64,000 nucleotides of DNA, taken from Monoplex corrugatus. Lineage: Eukaryota; Mollusca; Gastropoda; Littorinimorpha; Ranellidae. The notes below the pieces were generated by a model. The model worked only from the letters and a program-made list of their open reading frames with translations. It was not told the DNA's origin and did no database searches. Both the position numbers and the translations under genes were made by a program. Shown here one piece after another: positions 42,930-53,535 of the stretch. The stretch covers positions 1 to 64,000 of the forward strand of contig JAPXFY010000213.1 in assembly GCA_030674185.1 (NCBI GenBank), read 5' to 3'. Positions within the stretch are counted from its first letter, which is position 1, and the number at the start of each line of letters is the position of its first letter.

Positions 42930-43660
42930 CGACAGAGAGACAGAGGAGAAACAGAGACAGCGAGAGACAGAGGACAGAAAGAAAGGGGAGGAAGAGAAGA
43001 CAGAACAGACAAGGAAAGAAGAGACAAAAACCCAAAAAAAAAACAAAAACACCACCCCCACCCCCCACACAACCGAAGAGAGAGAGAGAGGGGGGAAGAC
43101 AGAAGGGGGAGAAAGAGAGAGAGAAAGAAAAAAAGAAAGAGAGAGAGACAGAGAGAGAGAGAGGAAGGGAAGAGAGGAGACAGAGAAAGAGAAGAAGAGA
43201 GAGAACAGAGAGAGAGAGAGAGAAAAAGGGGGGGGGACAGGACAGAAACACAGGGGGAAAACGAGAGACAGCAGAAAGAGACATAGAGAGGGAAAAAGAG
43301 ACAGGGACAGGAAAGAGAGGAGACGAGACAGAGAAAGAGAAGAGGACAGAACAGAGACAGAGAAGCAGAGAGAGAGACACACAAGGGACAGGCGAGAGGA
43401 GCACACAGGGAAAAGAGAGAGACAGAGACGGGGGAGACAGAGACAGAAAAAGAAAAGGAACGAAGAGAGAGAGGGGAGAGAGAGAGAAGGGGAGACAGAC
43501 AGAGCAGACAGAGAACAGAAGACAGAGAAGAAGAGACAAGACAACAGAAAGAGAAGACAGAGAAAAGAGGAAAGAGGGGAAGAGAGGAAACAGAGATAGG
43601 GAAGAGAGACAGGACAGAAAAAAAGTAGAGCAGAGCGACAGAGAGAAAAGAGAGAAAAAA
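42531..43660. repeat. GA-rich array, block 3, with degenerate chip at about 43,010-43,075
   Basis: GA/GACA sequence of 1.1 kb. At 43,020-43,075 an AAAACCC-A-rich and CACCACCCCCACC patch occupies the place where another chip-plus-CA unit would be expected. No gene. Confidence 0.85.
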
Positions 43661-43795
43661 CCCAAACAAAAAAAGAAGAAAACAAAAGACCTACAAATAA
43701 CAGAAATAAAAAACACAAAAAAAAAGCGGAACAAATTAGCAAAAAATGAAGCATGGAATCGTAAAAAAATAATCCCCCTCAAATAACACACACAC
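43661..43795 (+). mobile_element. element B chip 3 in the array
   Basis: AAAAGACCTACAAATAACAG, GCGGAACAAATTAGCAAAAA and ATGAAGCATGGAATCG, followed by AATCCCCCTCAAATAAC, correspond to element B 38,085-38,200 and to chips 1 and 2. A long CA block follows. Confidence 0.68.
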
Positions 43796-45258
43796 CAACA
43801 ACCAAACACACAACCACACCCCCCCACACAACACACAACCACAACCCCCACACACACACACACACACAACAACACACCCCCCCCAAAAACACACACAACA
43901 CACACACACCCCAACACACACACACACACACACCAACACACACACACACAAAAACACACAACACAAAAACACACCAAAACACACACAACACCACACAAAA
44001 CCCCACACACACACCCCACAAAAAACCCCACACAACCAACAACCCCAAACCACACACACACACAAAACACACACACCAACACACAAACCCCCCAAAAAAC
44101 CCAAAAACACACACAAAACCCACACAAAAACCCCCACACAAACACACCCACACCCCACCCCCCAAACCCCACACACACACCCTCCCCACCCCCCCCCACA
44201 CACAAAAAAAAAAACCCCACACACACAAAACACACACAAACACACACACAAAAACACCCCACACAAAACACACACACCCACACACACACACAAACACCCC
44301 CACACCCCACACACAAACACACACACAAACACCACAAACACACACACACAAAAAAACACCCCCACAAAAAAACACACACCCACAAAACAAACCCCCCACA
44401 AACAAACACCACACACCCCACCCCCAAACCCCCAAAACCCCCCCCAAAACACACACACCCCAAAACCCCCCTTTCACACACACACCCCCACACACCCACA
44501 CACACAAACCCCCCAAAACACAAACACACACACAAAAAACACACCCCCAAAAAAAAACACACACACAAACACACCAAACACCCACACACAAAACACAAAA
44601 AACCACACCACACACAAAACACAAAAACCCCACACCCCCCAAAAACACACAAAAAAAAAACACCCCACACACACAAAACACACCCCCAAACACCACACCC
44701 CAAACACACACACAAAAACACACACACACACAAAAAAAACACACCCCCAAAAAAAACACACAAAAAACCCCAAACACACACAAAACAAAAACAACCCCCA
44801 AAAAAACACACACAAACCCCCACACACAAAAACCCACCAAAACCCAAAAAACACACAAAACACACACAAACACAAACACACATAAAACAAACAAACACCA
44901 AAAACCCCCCCCAACCCCACACAAACACCCACACACAAAAAACACACACACAAAAACCCCCCACACAAAACCACACACCCCCAAAAACCCCCCCCCAACA
45001 AACCCAAACCCAAACACACACACACAAACACACACACACACCCCAAAACAAAAAAAACACACCCCCCACACACACCCCACACACACATACACACACACCC
45101 CCCACAAAAAACACACACAACACCCCACCCACACACACCCAAAAACCCCACAAAAACCCCCACACCCCCAAACACACAAAAAAAAAAACACAAAAAAACA
45201 CAAAAAACCCCAAAAAACACACACAAACACACCCCCCACAAACCCACAAAACAAAAAA
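43796..45258. repeat. CA-rich array
   Basis: About 1.46 kb of CACACAC with CCCC and AAAA interruptions. Minus-strand frames of several hundred Val/Cys/Phe codons run through it and are artefacts. Confidence 0.93.
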
Positions 45259-45707
45259 AAAACAAACAAACAAACAACCAGAAACCCAACCCAACCCAAA
45301 ACCAAAAAAATTTAAAAAAAACCCGAACAACCAGTCACCCAACCCAAACCCAAAACCCAAAACAAATAAACAAACAAACAAAAAACCCCGTAAAGCCAAC
45401 CAACCCAAACCAAAAACAAATAAACAAACGAACAAACAAAAACCAGCCAAACCCAAACCCAAACCCAAACCAAACCAACCACCAACTCCCCAAACCCAAA
45501 CCAAACCCAATTTTAAACCAAACCCCCAAACCCCAACCCAACCAAACCCCCAAAACCAAAACCCAAACAAACAAACAAAAAACCCCGTCGCCAAACCAAC
45601 CAAAAAAAACAAAAAAACAAACGAAAAAAACAAAAAAAACCGCCAAACCAAAACCAAACCCAAAAACCCAAACCCAAACCCAAAAACCAACAAAAAAAAC
45701 CAAACCC

Positions 45708-45768
<61 letters not shown>

Positions 45769-46055
45769 CCCAAACCCAAACCCAACCAAAAACCCAAACC
45801 AACCCCAACCAACCAACCAAACCCAAACCCAAACCCAAAACAAACCCAAACCAACCAACCAACAAACCCAAACCCAAACCCAAACCCCAAACCCAAACCC
45901 CAACCAACAAACCCAACCAACCAACCAACAACCAAACCAACCCAAACCCAAACCCAAACCCAAACCCAAACCCCCAACCCAAACCAAACCAACCAACCAA
46001 AAAACCCCAACCCAAACCCAAAAAACAAACAAACAAAGGAAAAAAAACCCCAAAA
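45259..46055. repeat. (CCCAAA)/(CCAA)/(AAAC)n array with poly-A
   Basis: ACAAACAAAC, then CCCAAACCCAAA and CCAACCAACC, with a poly-A run of about 58 at 45,709-45,766. The minus strand is G-run-rich (TTTGGG), so G-quadruplex formation is conceivable. Confidence 0.9.
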
Positions 46056-46560
46056 AATTTAAAAAACCAAAACAAAAAAAAAAAAAAACATAAATAAAAA
46101 AATTTAAATAAAAAAAATAAATACATACTAAAAAAAATTAAATAAAAAAATTTAAATAAAAAAATTGTTTAAATAGTAAATGAATAAATAGATAATAAAA
46201 AAATACAAAAAAAATAAATAAATAAATAAAAAAAGAAAGAAAAAAAGAAAAAAGGGAAAAAAAATACACGAATAAAAAAAATAAACAAACAAACAAAAAA
46301 ATGATTAAATGAATAAATAAAAAAAAGGAAAAAAATTAAATCAATAAAAGGAAAAAAAAAATTTAAATACAAAAATTAAAAAAGAAAGAAAGAAAGAAAG
46401 AAAGAAGAAAAAAAAAAAAATCACAAAATAAAAAAACCCAAACAAACAAATGAATAAAATAAAAAATTTAAAATGAATAAATAAATAAATAAATAAATAA
46501 TAAATAGTTAAATAATAAAAATAAAAAATAAAAAAAAAAATAAACAAAAACCGAAACCCA
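46056..46560. repeat. (AAAT)n array
   Basis: AAATAAATAAATAA with GAAAGAAAG patches (46,383-46,405). No gene. Confidence 0.93.
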
Positions 46561-46640
46561 TAATAGTTTTTCTATGTTCGATTTAAAAGATTTTTGGGTA
46601 GCAGGGCCCAAAAGTTGAAACAAACATCAACTTAACAGAA
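46561..46640. other. short unclassified spacer
   Basis: About 80 bases of ordinary sequence between the AAAT and GT arrays. Nothing recognised. Confidence 0.5.
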
Positions 46641-46926
46641 TATATGTATGTGTCTTTGTGTGTTGTGTGTGTGTGTTTTTGGGGTGTGTGTTTTGTGGTG
46701 TGTGGGGTTGTGTGTGTGTGTGGTGTTTTGTGTATGTGTGTGTAAGTGTGTGTGTTTGTGTGTATGTGTGTGTGTCTATTTTGTGTGTGTTTTGTGGTTG
46801 TGTGTGTTTGTGTGTGTGTATGTTTTGTGTGTGGGGTGTGGTTTTGGTGTGGGTGTGGTGTGTGTGTGTGTGTGGGGTGTGTGTTTGTGTGTGTGTGGTG
46901 TATTTTTAAAGGGGGTGGTGGGGTGT

Positions 46927-46960
<34 letters not shown>

Positions 46961-47035
46961 GTGTGTGTATGTTGTCTATGTGTTGGTGGGGTTGTGTGTG
47001 TGGTGGGTATGCCGCGGCGCGCGCACGCGAGTGCT
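46641..47035. repeat. GT-rich microsatellite
   Basis: GTGTGTGTTTTG array ending in a GC-rich GCCGCGGCGCGCGCACGCGA at 47,010-47,029. Cys/Val frames are artefacts. Confidence 0.9.
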
Positions 47036-47079
47036 TTTCATAAAAATACACGGGCAGTTTGGGAAATTTGAAAAAAACA

Positions 47080-47755
47080 AAGGGGTATCCAAATTAGGGA
47101 CAGGCAAATCGGGAAAGGCGAATAGGAATGGGGGAAGGGGGAATGGGGGAAAATGGGAATTTTGCAAAATGGGAATGATGAAAGGGGAATAGGTGAATTA
47201 AAATAGGAGAATGGAAAATTGGTGAAGGGGGAAATAAGTGAAGGGGGAATAGGAAAAGGGGAAATAGGTGAATGGGGAATATGTACAGGGGGGAATAGAC
47301 AAGGGGGGTTTGGGGGCAAAGGGGGTTATGGGTTTAAAGGAAAAGGTGAATTAGGAAAGGCGAATGGAAAAATTAGGGAATGGGGAAAAAGTAAAAACCG
47401 GGAATAGGAAAAGGGGAATAGGGGGAAAGGGGGAATAGGAGAAGGGGGAATATTCCCGGGGGAAATTTAAACAAAATGGGGTTTGGTTTTAAAATAAGGA
47501 AAGGGGGAAAGGAGAATAATGAATTGGGAAAAGGGCAAATTGGGGAATATTGGAATAGGGAATGGCAATGGAAAATAGGCGAAAGGGGGAAAAAGGTAAA
47601 TTTGGGAAAAAGGTGAAAAAGGAAAATAGGCAAAATGGAAAATAGGTGAATTAGGAAAAGGGGGAATTTGGAATAGGTGAATGGGGAAATAGGGGGGAAT
47701 TTGGGGAATTTTAAAGGGGGGAAATTTGGCAAATCGGGGCTGGGGGGAAAGGGGA
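47080..47755. repeat. purine-rich minisatellite (GGGGAATAGGTGAAT-type)
   Basis: About 650 bases of units of about 14-16 bases reading GGGAATAGGTGAAT with variants. Glu/Gly/Lys frames are artefacts. Confidence 0.8.
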
Positions 47756-47880
47756 TAAACAGCAAGGTTTTTTAAATGTAGGGAGAGGGGGGCGTGTTTT
47801 TTGAAACAGGTTTTTTGTGTTGAAATAAGGTGAAAATGGCATTCCCCCTTTTTGGGACGGGGGGGGGGTTTTTACACCGT
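47756..47880. other. short unclassified spacer
   Basis: Contains a G run at 47,861-47,869. No feature recognised. Confidence 0.5.
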
Positions 47881-49645
47881 TGGAGGGGTTGAGGGGAGAG
47901 AGAGAGGGGAGGAGAGGGAGGGAGAAAAGGGGAAAAGGAGGGGGGGAGAGAGAAAGAGACAGAAACAATGAGGGGGACGGGGAAAAAAAAGAAAGGGGAA
48001 AGAAGTTTGGGAGGGGGGGGGAGAGAGAGAGGAGACAGGCGGGGACAGAGAGACAGGGAGAAAAAAGAGAGAGAGAGAAAAAAGGGGGAGGAGAGAAAGA
48101 GAGAGAGAGATCATTCATACGGGACAGACAGACAGAGAAAGAGACAGACGGGACAGAGCAAGGGGGAGAAAAGAGAAGAGAGAAAGAGAAAGAAGAGAAA
48201 GGGAGAAGAGAGAGACAGACAGACAAAGGGAGAGAGAGAGTTTAAAGGGGGAGAGAAAAACAGAGAGAGACAGAAGAACGAGGGGAGAAAGAGAGAGGGG
48301 AGAGAGAGAGAGAGAAACGAGAGGGGAGAGGGGGGAGAGGAGAAAAAACAAAGGGGGAAGAGACGACAGACAGAGACAGAGACGGGCCAGACAGATAGAG
48401 GGGGACAGACAGACAGAGAGAAAGAAAGGAACAGACAGCCCAAACAGAGAGAGACAGAGACAGCCCGGACAGAGATAGAAGAGGGGGCCCAAAACAAGGG
48501 GCCCAAAGAGACAGAGAAAGTTTGGGGACAGAGACGAGCCCAGAAAAATGGACAGACAGACGACGGGCAGGCGGGCGGCAGAGAACGAGAGGAAAAGAGA
48601 GAGAGGCAGTGAGAGGGAGAGAGAGCCCGAGACAGAGACAGAGAGAGAAAGAAAGAGGACAGAGAAGGACAGAGAAAAAGGAGAGAAAAGGAAAGACAGA
48701 GAAAGGGAGAGAGAGGGAAGAGAAGACGGGAAGACAGAAAAAGGGAGAAGAAGATCAAGGAGAAAAAAAACAGAGAGGAGAGAGAGAGGAAAAATGAGGA
48801 GAAGAGAGAGGGGAGAGGGAGAGGGGAAGGGAGAGAAGAGGGGAAGAGGGAAGAGAGAGGGGGAGAACGAGAGAGAGAGAGAGGAGAGAGGGGGGGAGAG
48901 AGGGGAAAAAGGGGAAAACGAGAGAGAAGAGGGGGAGAAGAGGGGGGAAACGAGGGGGAAAGACGGGAACAGACGAGCCCGAGCCAAGACAGACAGACAG
49001 ACAGAGAGAGAGAGAGAGAGAGAAGCCAAACAAGACAGAGACAACAGACAAAAAGTTTTGAGAGAGAGGACAGAGAAAAGAGACCCAAAAGAGACAGAGA
49101 AAGATTGAGACGAAAAAGGGACAGAGACAGAGACAGAGAGAGGGGACAAAACAGACAGCAGGCGGGCAGGCAGGCAGAAAACGAAAAAAAGAGAGGGGGG
49201 AAAGGGAGAGGGGGAGAAAAAGAAGAGAAGGGGGAGAAAAAGGGAAAGACGGACAGAGAAGGCCCAGAGGAGAGAGGGGAAAAGAGAGAAGGAAAAGAAG
49301 AGAGAGACGGGAAAACAGACAGACAAACAGACAGACAGACAGAGACAGAGAAAGAGAGAGAGACACATAGACAGCCCGACAAACAGAGAGAGAGAGGAAA
49401 AGGACAGAGAGACAGGGAGACAGAGGAAAAAGAAAAGAGAAAAAGGAGAGAGGAGACAGAAAAGCCCAAGGCGGGATAGACAGACAGACAGAGACAGTCA
49501 GACGAGAGACGAAAAAAACAGAGAGACAGAGACAGAGACAGAGAGAGAACAGAGACGGGAGAGACAAAAGACAGACAACAGGCGGGCAAGAAGGGAGAGA
49601 AAAAAAGGAGAGGGGGGGAGAATTTAAAAACCAGACGACAAAACA
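47881..49645. repeat. GA-rich array with higher-order repeat landmarks
   Basis: Polypurine GAGAGACAGACA array. Two landmark phrases recur at long spacing: CCCAAAGAGACAGAGAAAG (48,502; 49,085) and, about 60 bases after, ACAGACAGCAGGCGGGCAGG-type (48,566; 49,156; also 49,571). They occur again past the element B copy at 50,570 and 50,622. Frames of up to 518 codons are artefacts. Confidence 0.85.
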
Positions 49646-49669
49646 GACAGACGACGGGCCCTCTCAATA

Positions 49670-50445
49670 AACGGTATAATCATTCCCCATCATCAGGGGG
49701 CCCTGCCCCCATGGCTTTGGCGATCAGGGATTTCCTTTCTGTCTCTATCTCTCTTTGACCCCTACCCACCTCCCCCACCCCCCTCGTCCCCACCACTCGC
49801 ACTTTCCGCCCCGGGCATTTTTTCCCGGGGTCTACCCTGGTGTTTCCCCTTTCCCCCAGTTTTCCCTTTGGGGCCCAGGTGCCCCAAAACCCCCTTTTTC
49901 ATAAAAGGGTCTTTTCCTAATTTTTTCCTTAGGGTTTTGACGGCTTGGGGCCCTCCCTCCTTTCAAAAACTGTTTTCGTTTTTGTTTTCTTTCCCTTTCC
50001 ATGGAAATCCCCCAACACTTCTTAGAAACCACACCCGGGGCTGCCCTCAATTTTGGGCTCGGGGTTTTGCTTGCTGACGGGTCCACGCCTTCCCCCTTCC
50101 GTAAAACATACTGGTTTCTTATAACATTCAAAAACTCTCTTCCTGATTTTAAAATTGACGGGGCATTTGTTGGTAAAAGTTGTCACTTCTTGAATGTTTT
50201 CCGGTTTGGGCCATTGCCGAGCTTTTTTCCGTTTGTGCATCGGCCGCTGATGAAATAAAACCTTTTCCAGGTATTTGAATTTAAACCCCTTTGGGCCCAA
50301 AGGTTTTTTAAAAACATCCCCACTTCGTTTTGGGTCCGGGGGCCCTGAGCTGGCCCTGGTTGGTGCACGTTGTTTTGGCCCAAAAAACCCAAAATTTTTC
50401 CTGGTTTTTTTTCCCCCCAACCTTGAAATTCGGTTTGCAAATGAC
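49670..50445 (-). pseudogene. LINE element B, copy 5: reverse transcriptase C-terminal part, minus strand
   Basis: Read on the minus strand from 50,445: a K-(T)-x-I-L-x-F region, F-K-Y-L-E-K-V-L-F (about 50,285-50,255), the Q-A-K-K-T-F-Q-E-M-type region seen as E-N-I-Q-E-V-T-T-F-T-N-K, then V-N-F-K-I-R-K-R-V-F-E-C-Y (about 50,160-50,115). The W-F-L-R-R-x-L-G-I-S-type site appears as C-W-G-I-S-M-E (about 50,020-49,995), followed by T-L-R-K-K-L-G (about 49,940-49,915) and G-V-L-G-H-L-x-x-x-G-K-L (49,890-49,850). The simple-repeat end (ATGATGG) is at about 49,690. It sits in the middle of the GA array, which continues on both sides, so either the LINE inserted into the array or the array expanded around it. 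Frameshifts throughout. Confidence 0.82.
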
Positions 50446-50825
50446 AACAGACAAGGGGTGCAGAGCAAGCAGAAGCAGAGAGAAAAGGACGAGAGCAGAC
50501 AGACAGACAAGACAAGAGGAAAAGGGGGACAGCAGAGACAGACAGAGATAAAAGCCAGAAAAAACAGGACCCAAAAGAGCCAAAGAAAGATTGAGACAGG
50601 AACAGGGGACAGAAAAGGGGAACCAGACAGGCAGGCGGGCGGGGCAAAAGAACGAGAAAAAAAGGGAGAGAGAGGCAGGGGAGAGAGAGAGGGGAGAGAG
50701 AGAGAGGAAAAAAGAGAACGGAGAGAGAACGAGAGAGAGAGAGGGAGAGATGACAGAGAGAGCGAGACAGAGGCAGAGAGTGAGACAGGGGACAGAGACA
50801 GAGGAAAAGAGAGCCAAAGATTTTC
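50446..50825. repeat. GA-rich array, continuation beyond element B
   Basis: GAGAGACAGACA polypurine of 380 bases with the same landmark phrases as 47.9-49.6 kb. Confidence 0.85.
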
Positions 50826-51280
50826 CCAGTTTCTAAAGGACGACGTCCCCCGCGCTCAAAAAACAAATTTTAAATTTTGCACAACGCCCACGGGTGTCTT
50901 GTGTAGGTGACCCGGGTCCCCAAAGCCTTAACCCTGCACAGAAAACCCATGAGGGGCCCAGGCCTGGGGCCCCCCAAACCTAGACTTGTTTTTTTAGTCT
51001 ATATTTTGCACTAGAAATTTTATAAACCCTGCCTCTGGAATAATTTTGGGTTAAAATTGTGTATTACCCCTTAAAAAGGGAGGAACATATATATACAAAT
51101 TTATATTTTTTCATAAAAGAAAATAAAAAAACAAAGGCTGCATCACAACACAACTAGTATTTTTTGTATAAACTTTTCTCACATAAAGAAACCCCCCCCC
51201 CCCCCCCCACCCCCCCCTCCGTCAATCCCCAAAGCTCAGCTTTTCACCCAACCCATGTGAAGCCCCTTATTGTTTAATCC
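50826..51280. other. unclassified sequence
   Basis: About 450 bases, including a C run (51,192-51,209). No repeat family or gene recognised. Confidence 0.45.
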
Positions 51281-52737
51281 GAAAAGAAAGAAAGTAAGTA
51301 AGTAGTAAGAAAAGGTAAGCAACCCACGAAAGGGAAAGCATGCAAGAAAAGTAAGTAAGTAAGCAAGAAAAGCAAGCAGCAAGTAAGCAAGCATGCAAGT
51401 AATTTAAGGTAAGTAAGTAAGTATGTAACAAGTAAGTAAGTAAGCAGAAAGAAGTAAGAAAGAAAGTAAGCAAGAAAGAAGCAGGGCAAGAAGAAGAAAG
51501 TAAGTATTAGCAAGTAAGTAAGTAAGTAAATAAGCATAAAGTAAGTAAGTAAATTTAAGAAGAAAAGCAAGCAAGAAAGTAAGTAAGTAAGAAAGTAAGA
51601 AAAGTAATTAAGTTTGTAAGCAAGAAAGAAAGGGCAAGCAAGCAAGTAAGTAAGTAAGTAATAAGCAAGCAAGCAAGAAAAACAAGTAAGTAAGTATGTA
51701 AGCAAGTACGCAATTTAAGTAAGCAAGAAAGGGAAAACAAGTAAACAAGAAAGTAAGTAAAAGGGTAAAAGTAAGTAATAAAGTAAGAAAGTAAGTAAGT
51801 AAGCAAGAAAAGCAAGAAAATTTAAAGGTAAGCAAGCAAGTACGTAAGTAAGGGTAAGCAAGTAAGTAAGCAAGCAAAGTAAGTAAGAAAAGTAAGTAAG
51901 AAAAAAAAGCAACCCAAGTAAGCAATTTAAGTAAGGAAAAGTAAGAAAAAGTAAAAAAGGGGAGTAAGAAAGTAAAAAAATTTAAGTGATTTGATGAGGG
52001 GGGTAAATGAGTAAGTAAGAAAGGAAGAAAAGGAAAACCGTAAGTAAGATGTAGAAAGCAAAAAAATTTAAGTAAGAAAAAAAAAGTAAGTAAGTAAGTA
52101 AGTTAGGAATAAGTAAGCAAGAAATTTGGGGAAGTAAGTAATTTTAAAAAAGGTTAGAAAGGGAGAAAGGGTAGGTAAGTAAGAAAGTACGAAATTAAGT
52201 AAACAATTAAGAAGTAAGTAAGTAATTATTATGTAATTAAAAAAAGTAGGTAAGAAATACTTTGATAAGAAAGAAGTAATTTAAGAGAGTAAAAAGGTAA
52301 TAAAATAAGAAAGAAATGTAAGTAAGTAAGTATTTTTAAAGGAAAGAAAAGGGGAAAAAGGGTAAGTAAATAATTTAAGTAAGTAAATAAGTAAGTAAGT
52401 AAGTAAGTAAAAAAATTTTAAAGTATGTAATTTAAGTAAGTAAAAAAGTAAGAAGAAAGGGTATTTTAGTAAGTAAGTAAGTAAAAAAGAAAAGTCCGTA
52501 AGTAAGTAAGTGAAGGGGGGAAAGAGAAAAAAGTAAGTAATTTAAGTAAGTATGTAAGTAATTTAAAATAAGTAAGTAAAAAAGTCAGCCCGTCGTCAGT
52601 CAGTCAGTCATCACTCAGTCAGTCAGAAAGTAAGTAAGAAAATTAAGAGTAAGTAAGTCAGTGAGAAAAGAAAATTTTAGTAAGTAATTAAGTAAAATTA
52701 AAAGAAAGAAAGTGGGTTTGAAAAAATTAAATACAAG
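51281..52737. repeat. (AAGT)n / (AAGC)n tetranucleotide array
   Basis: AAGTAAGTAAGCAAGAAAG over 1.45 kb with a CAGTCAGTCAGTCA patch at 52,593-52,625. Leu/Phe/Tyr frames on the minus strand are artefacts. Confidence 0.93.
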
Positions 52738-53535
52738 TTCCCCGGGGGGAAAGGACCTTCTGCTGTTGGTTCTTTTTCTAAAAGCCCTTTCTGCTGTTTT
52801 TTTCCCTTTTCTGAAGACCTTTGCTGTCGAGTTTTTTCTGGAACCTTCTGCTGTTGATTCTCGCTGGTGAGGACCTTTGCTGTTGAGTTCTTCTTTGAAG
52901 CCCCTTCTGCTTTTGGAGTTCTCACTGTGGGACCTTCTGCTTTTGGAGTTCCGTTTGGTGGGAACCTTCTGCTTTTGGATTCTTCTTCTGAAACCTTCTC
53001 TTTTTTGGTTTCCGCTTTTGAGGACCTTCTGCTGTTGAGTTCTCGCTCTGAGGACCTTCTGCTGTTGATTCTCGCTCTGAAAAAAAACCTTTCTGCTGTT
53101 GAGTTCTTCTTCTGGGGACCTTCTGCTGTTGATTTCCCTTCTTCTAAAGGCCCTTTTCGGCTGTCGAGTTCTTCTTCTGGGGCCTTCTGCTTTTGGGGTT
53201 CCGCTTGAGGCCCTTCTGCTTTTCGATTTTCTTCTTTGGGGGAACCTTCTGCTGTTGAGTTCTCGCTTGAGGCCCTTTTTGGCTGTCGAGTTCTGCCTCT
53301 GAAACCTTTGTTGTCGATTTCCCCGCCTTGGGGACCTTTTTGCGCCAAATCCTCCTGTGAGGACCTTCTGTTTGTCGAGTCCTCGCTGTGAGGACCTTTC
53401 GGCGGTCAGTCCTCGCTGTGAGGACCTTCTGCTGTCGATCCTCGCTTGGGACCTTCTCTGTCGAGTCCTCGCTGTGGGCCCTTTCCCTGCTGTCGAGTCC
53501 CCCGGCTCTGAGGACCTTTGCTGTGCAGTTCCCCC
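52738..53535 (-). repeat. 30-bp minisatellite with an open minus-strand decapeptide frame
   Basis: About 26 units of 30 bases: CTGAGGACCTTCTGCTGTTG plus AGTTCTCGCT, with unit variants. Because 30 is divisible by three, the minus strand stays open for about 300 codons and reads as a decapeptide series (N-S-R-R-S-S-E-R-E-L type), Arg/Ser/Gln-rich. The open frame extends a little into the AAGT array at its end. I see no splice context, start signal or homologue, so coding is unproven. In a noisy sequence this long open frame is explained by the unit length. Confidence 0.8.

Noticed and set aside
40934..46053. Open frames of 911 and 1,216 codons on the minus strand
   Set aside because: They run through GA and CA arrays, embedded LINE chips and poly-A. 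Composition is almost wholly Leu/Ser/Phe or Val/Cys/Phe, dictated by the dinucleotide repeats. No domain, and overlapping frames are open too.
45259..46055. (CCCAAA)n as an interstitial telomere
   Set aside because: Animal telomeres are (CCCTAA)n. Here CCCAAA is mixed with CCAA and AAAC repeats, so a degenerate simple repeat is likelier, though a miscalled telomeric repeat cannot be fully excluded.
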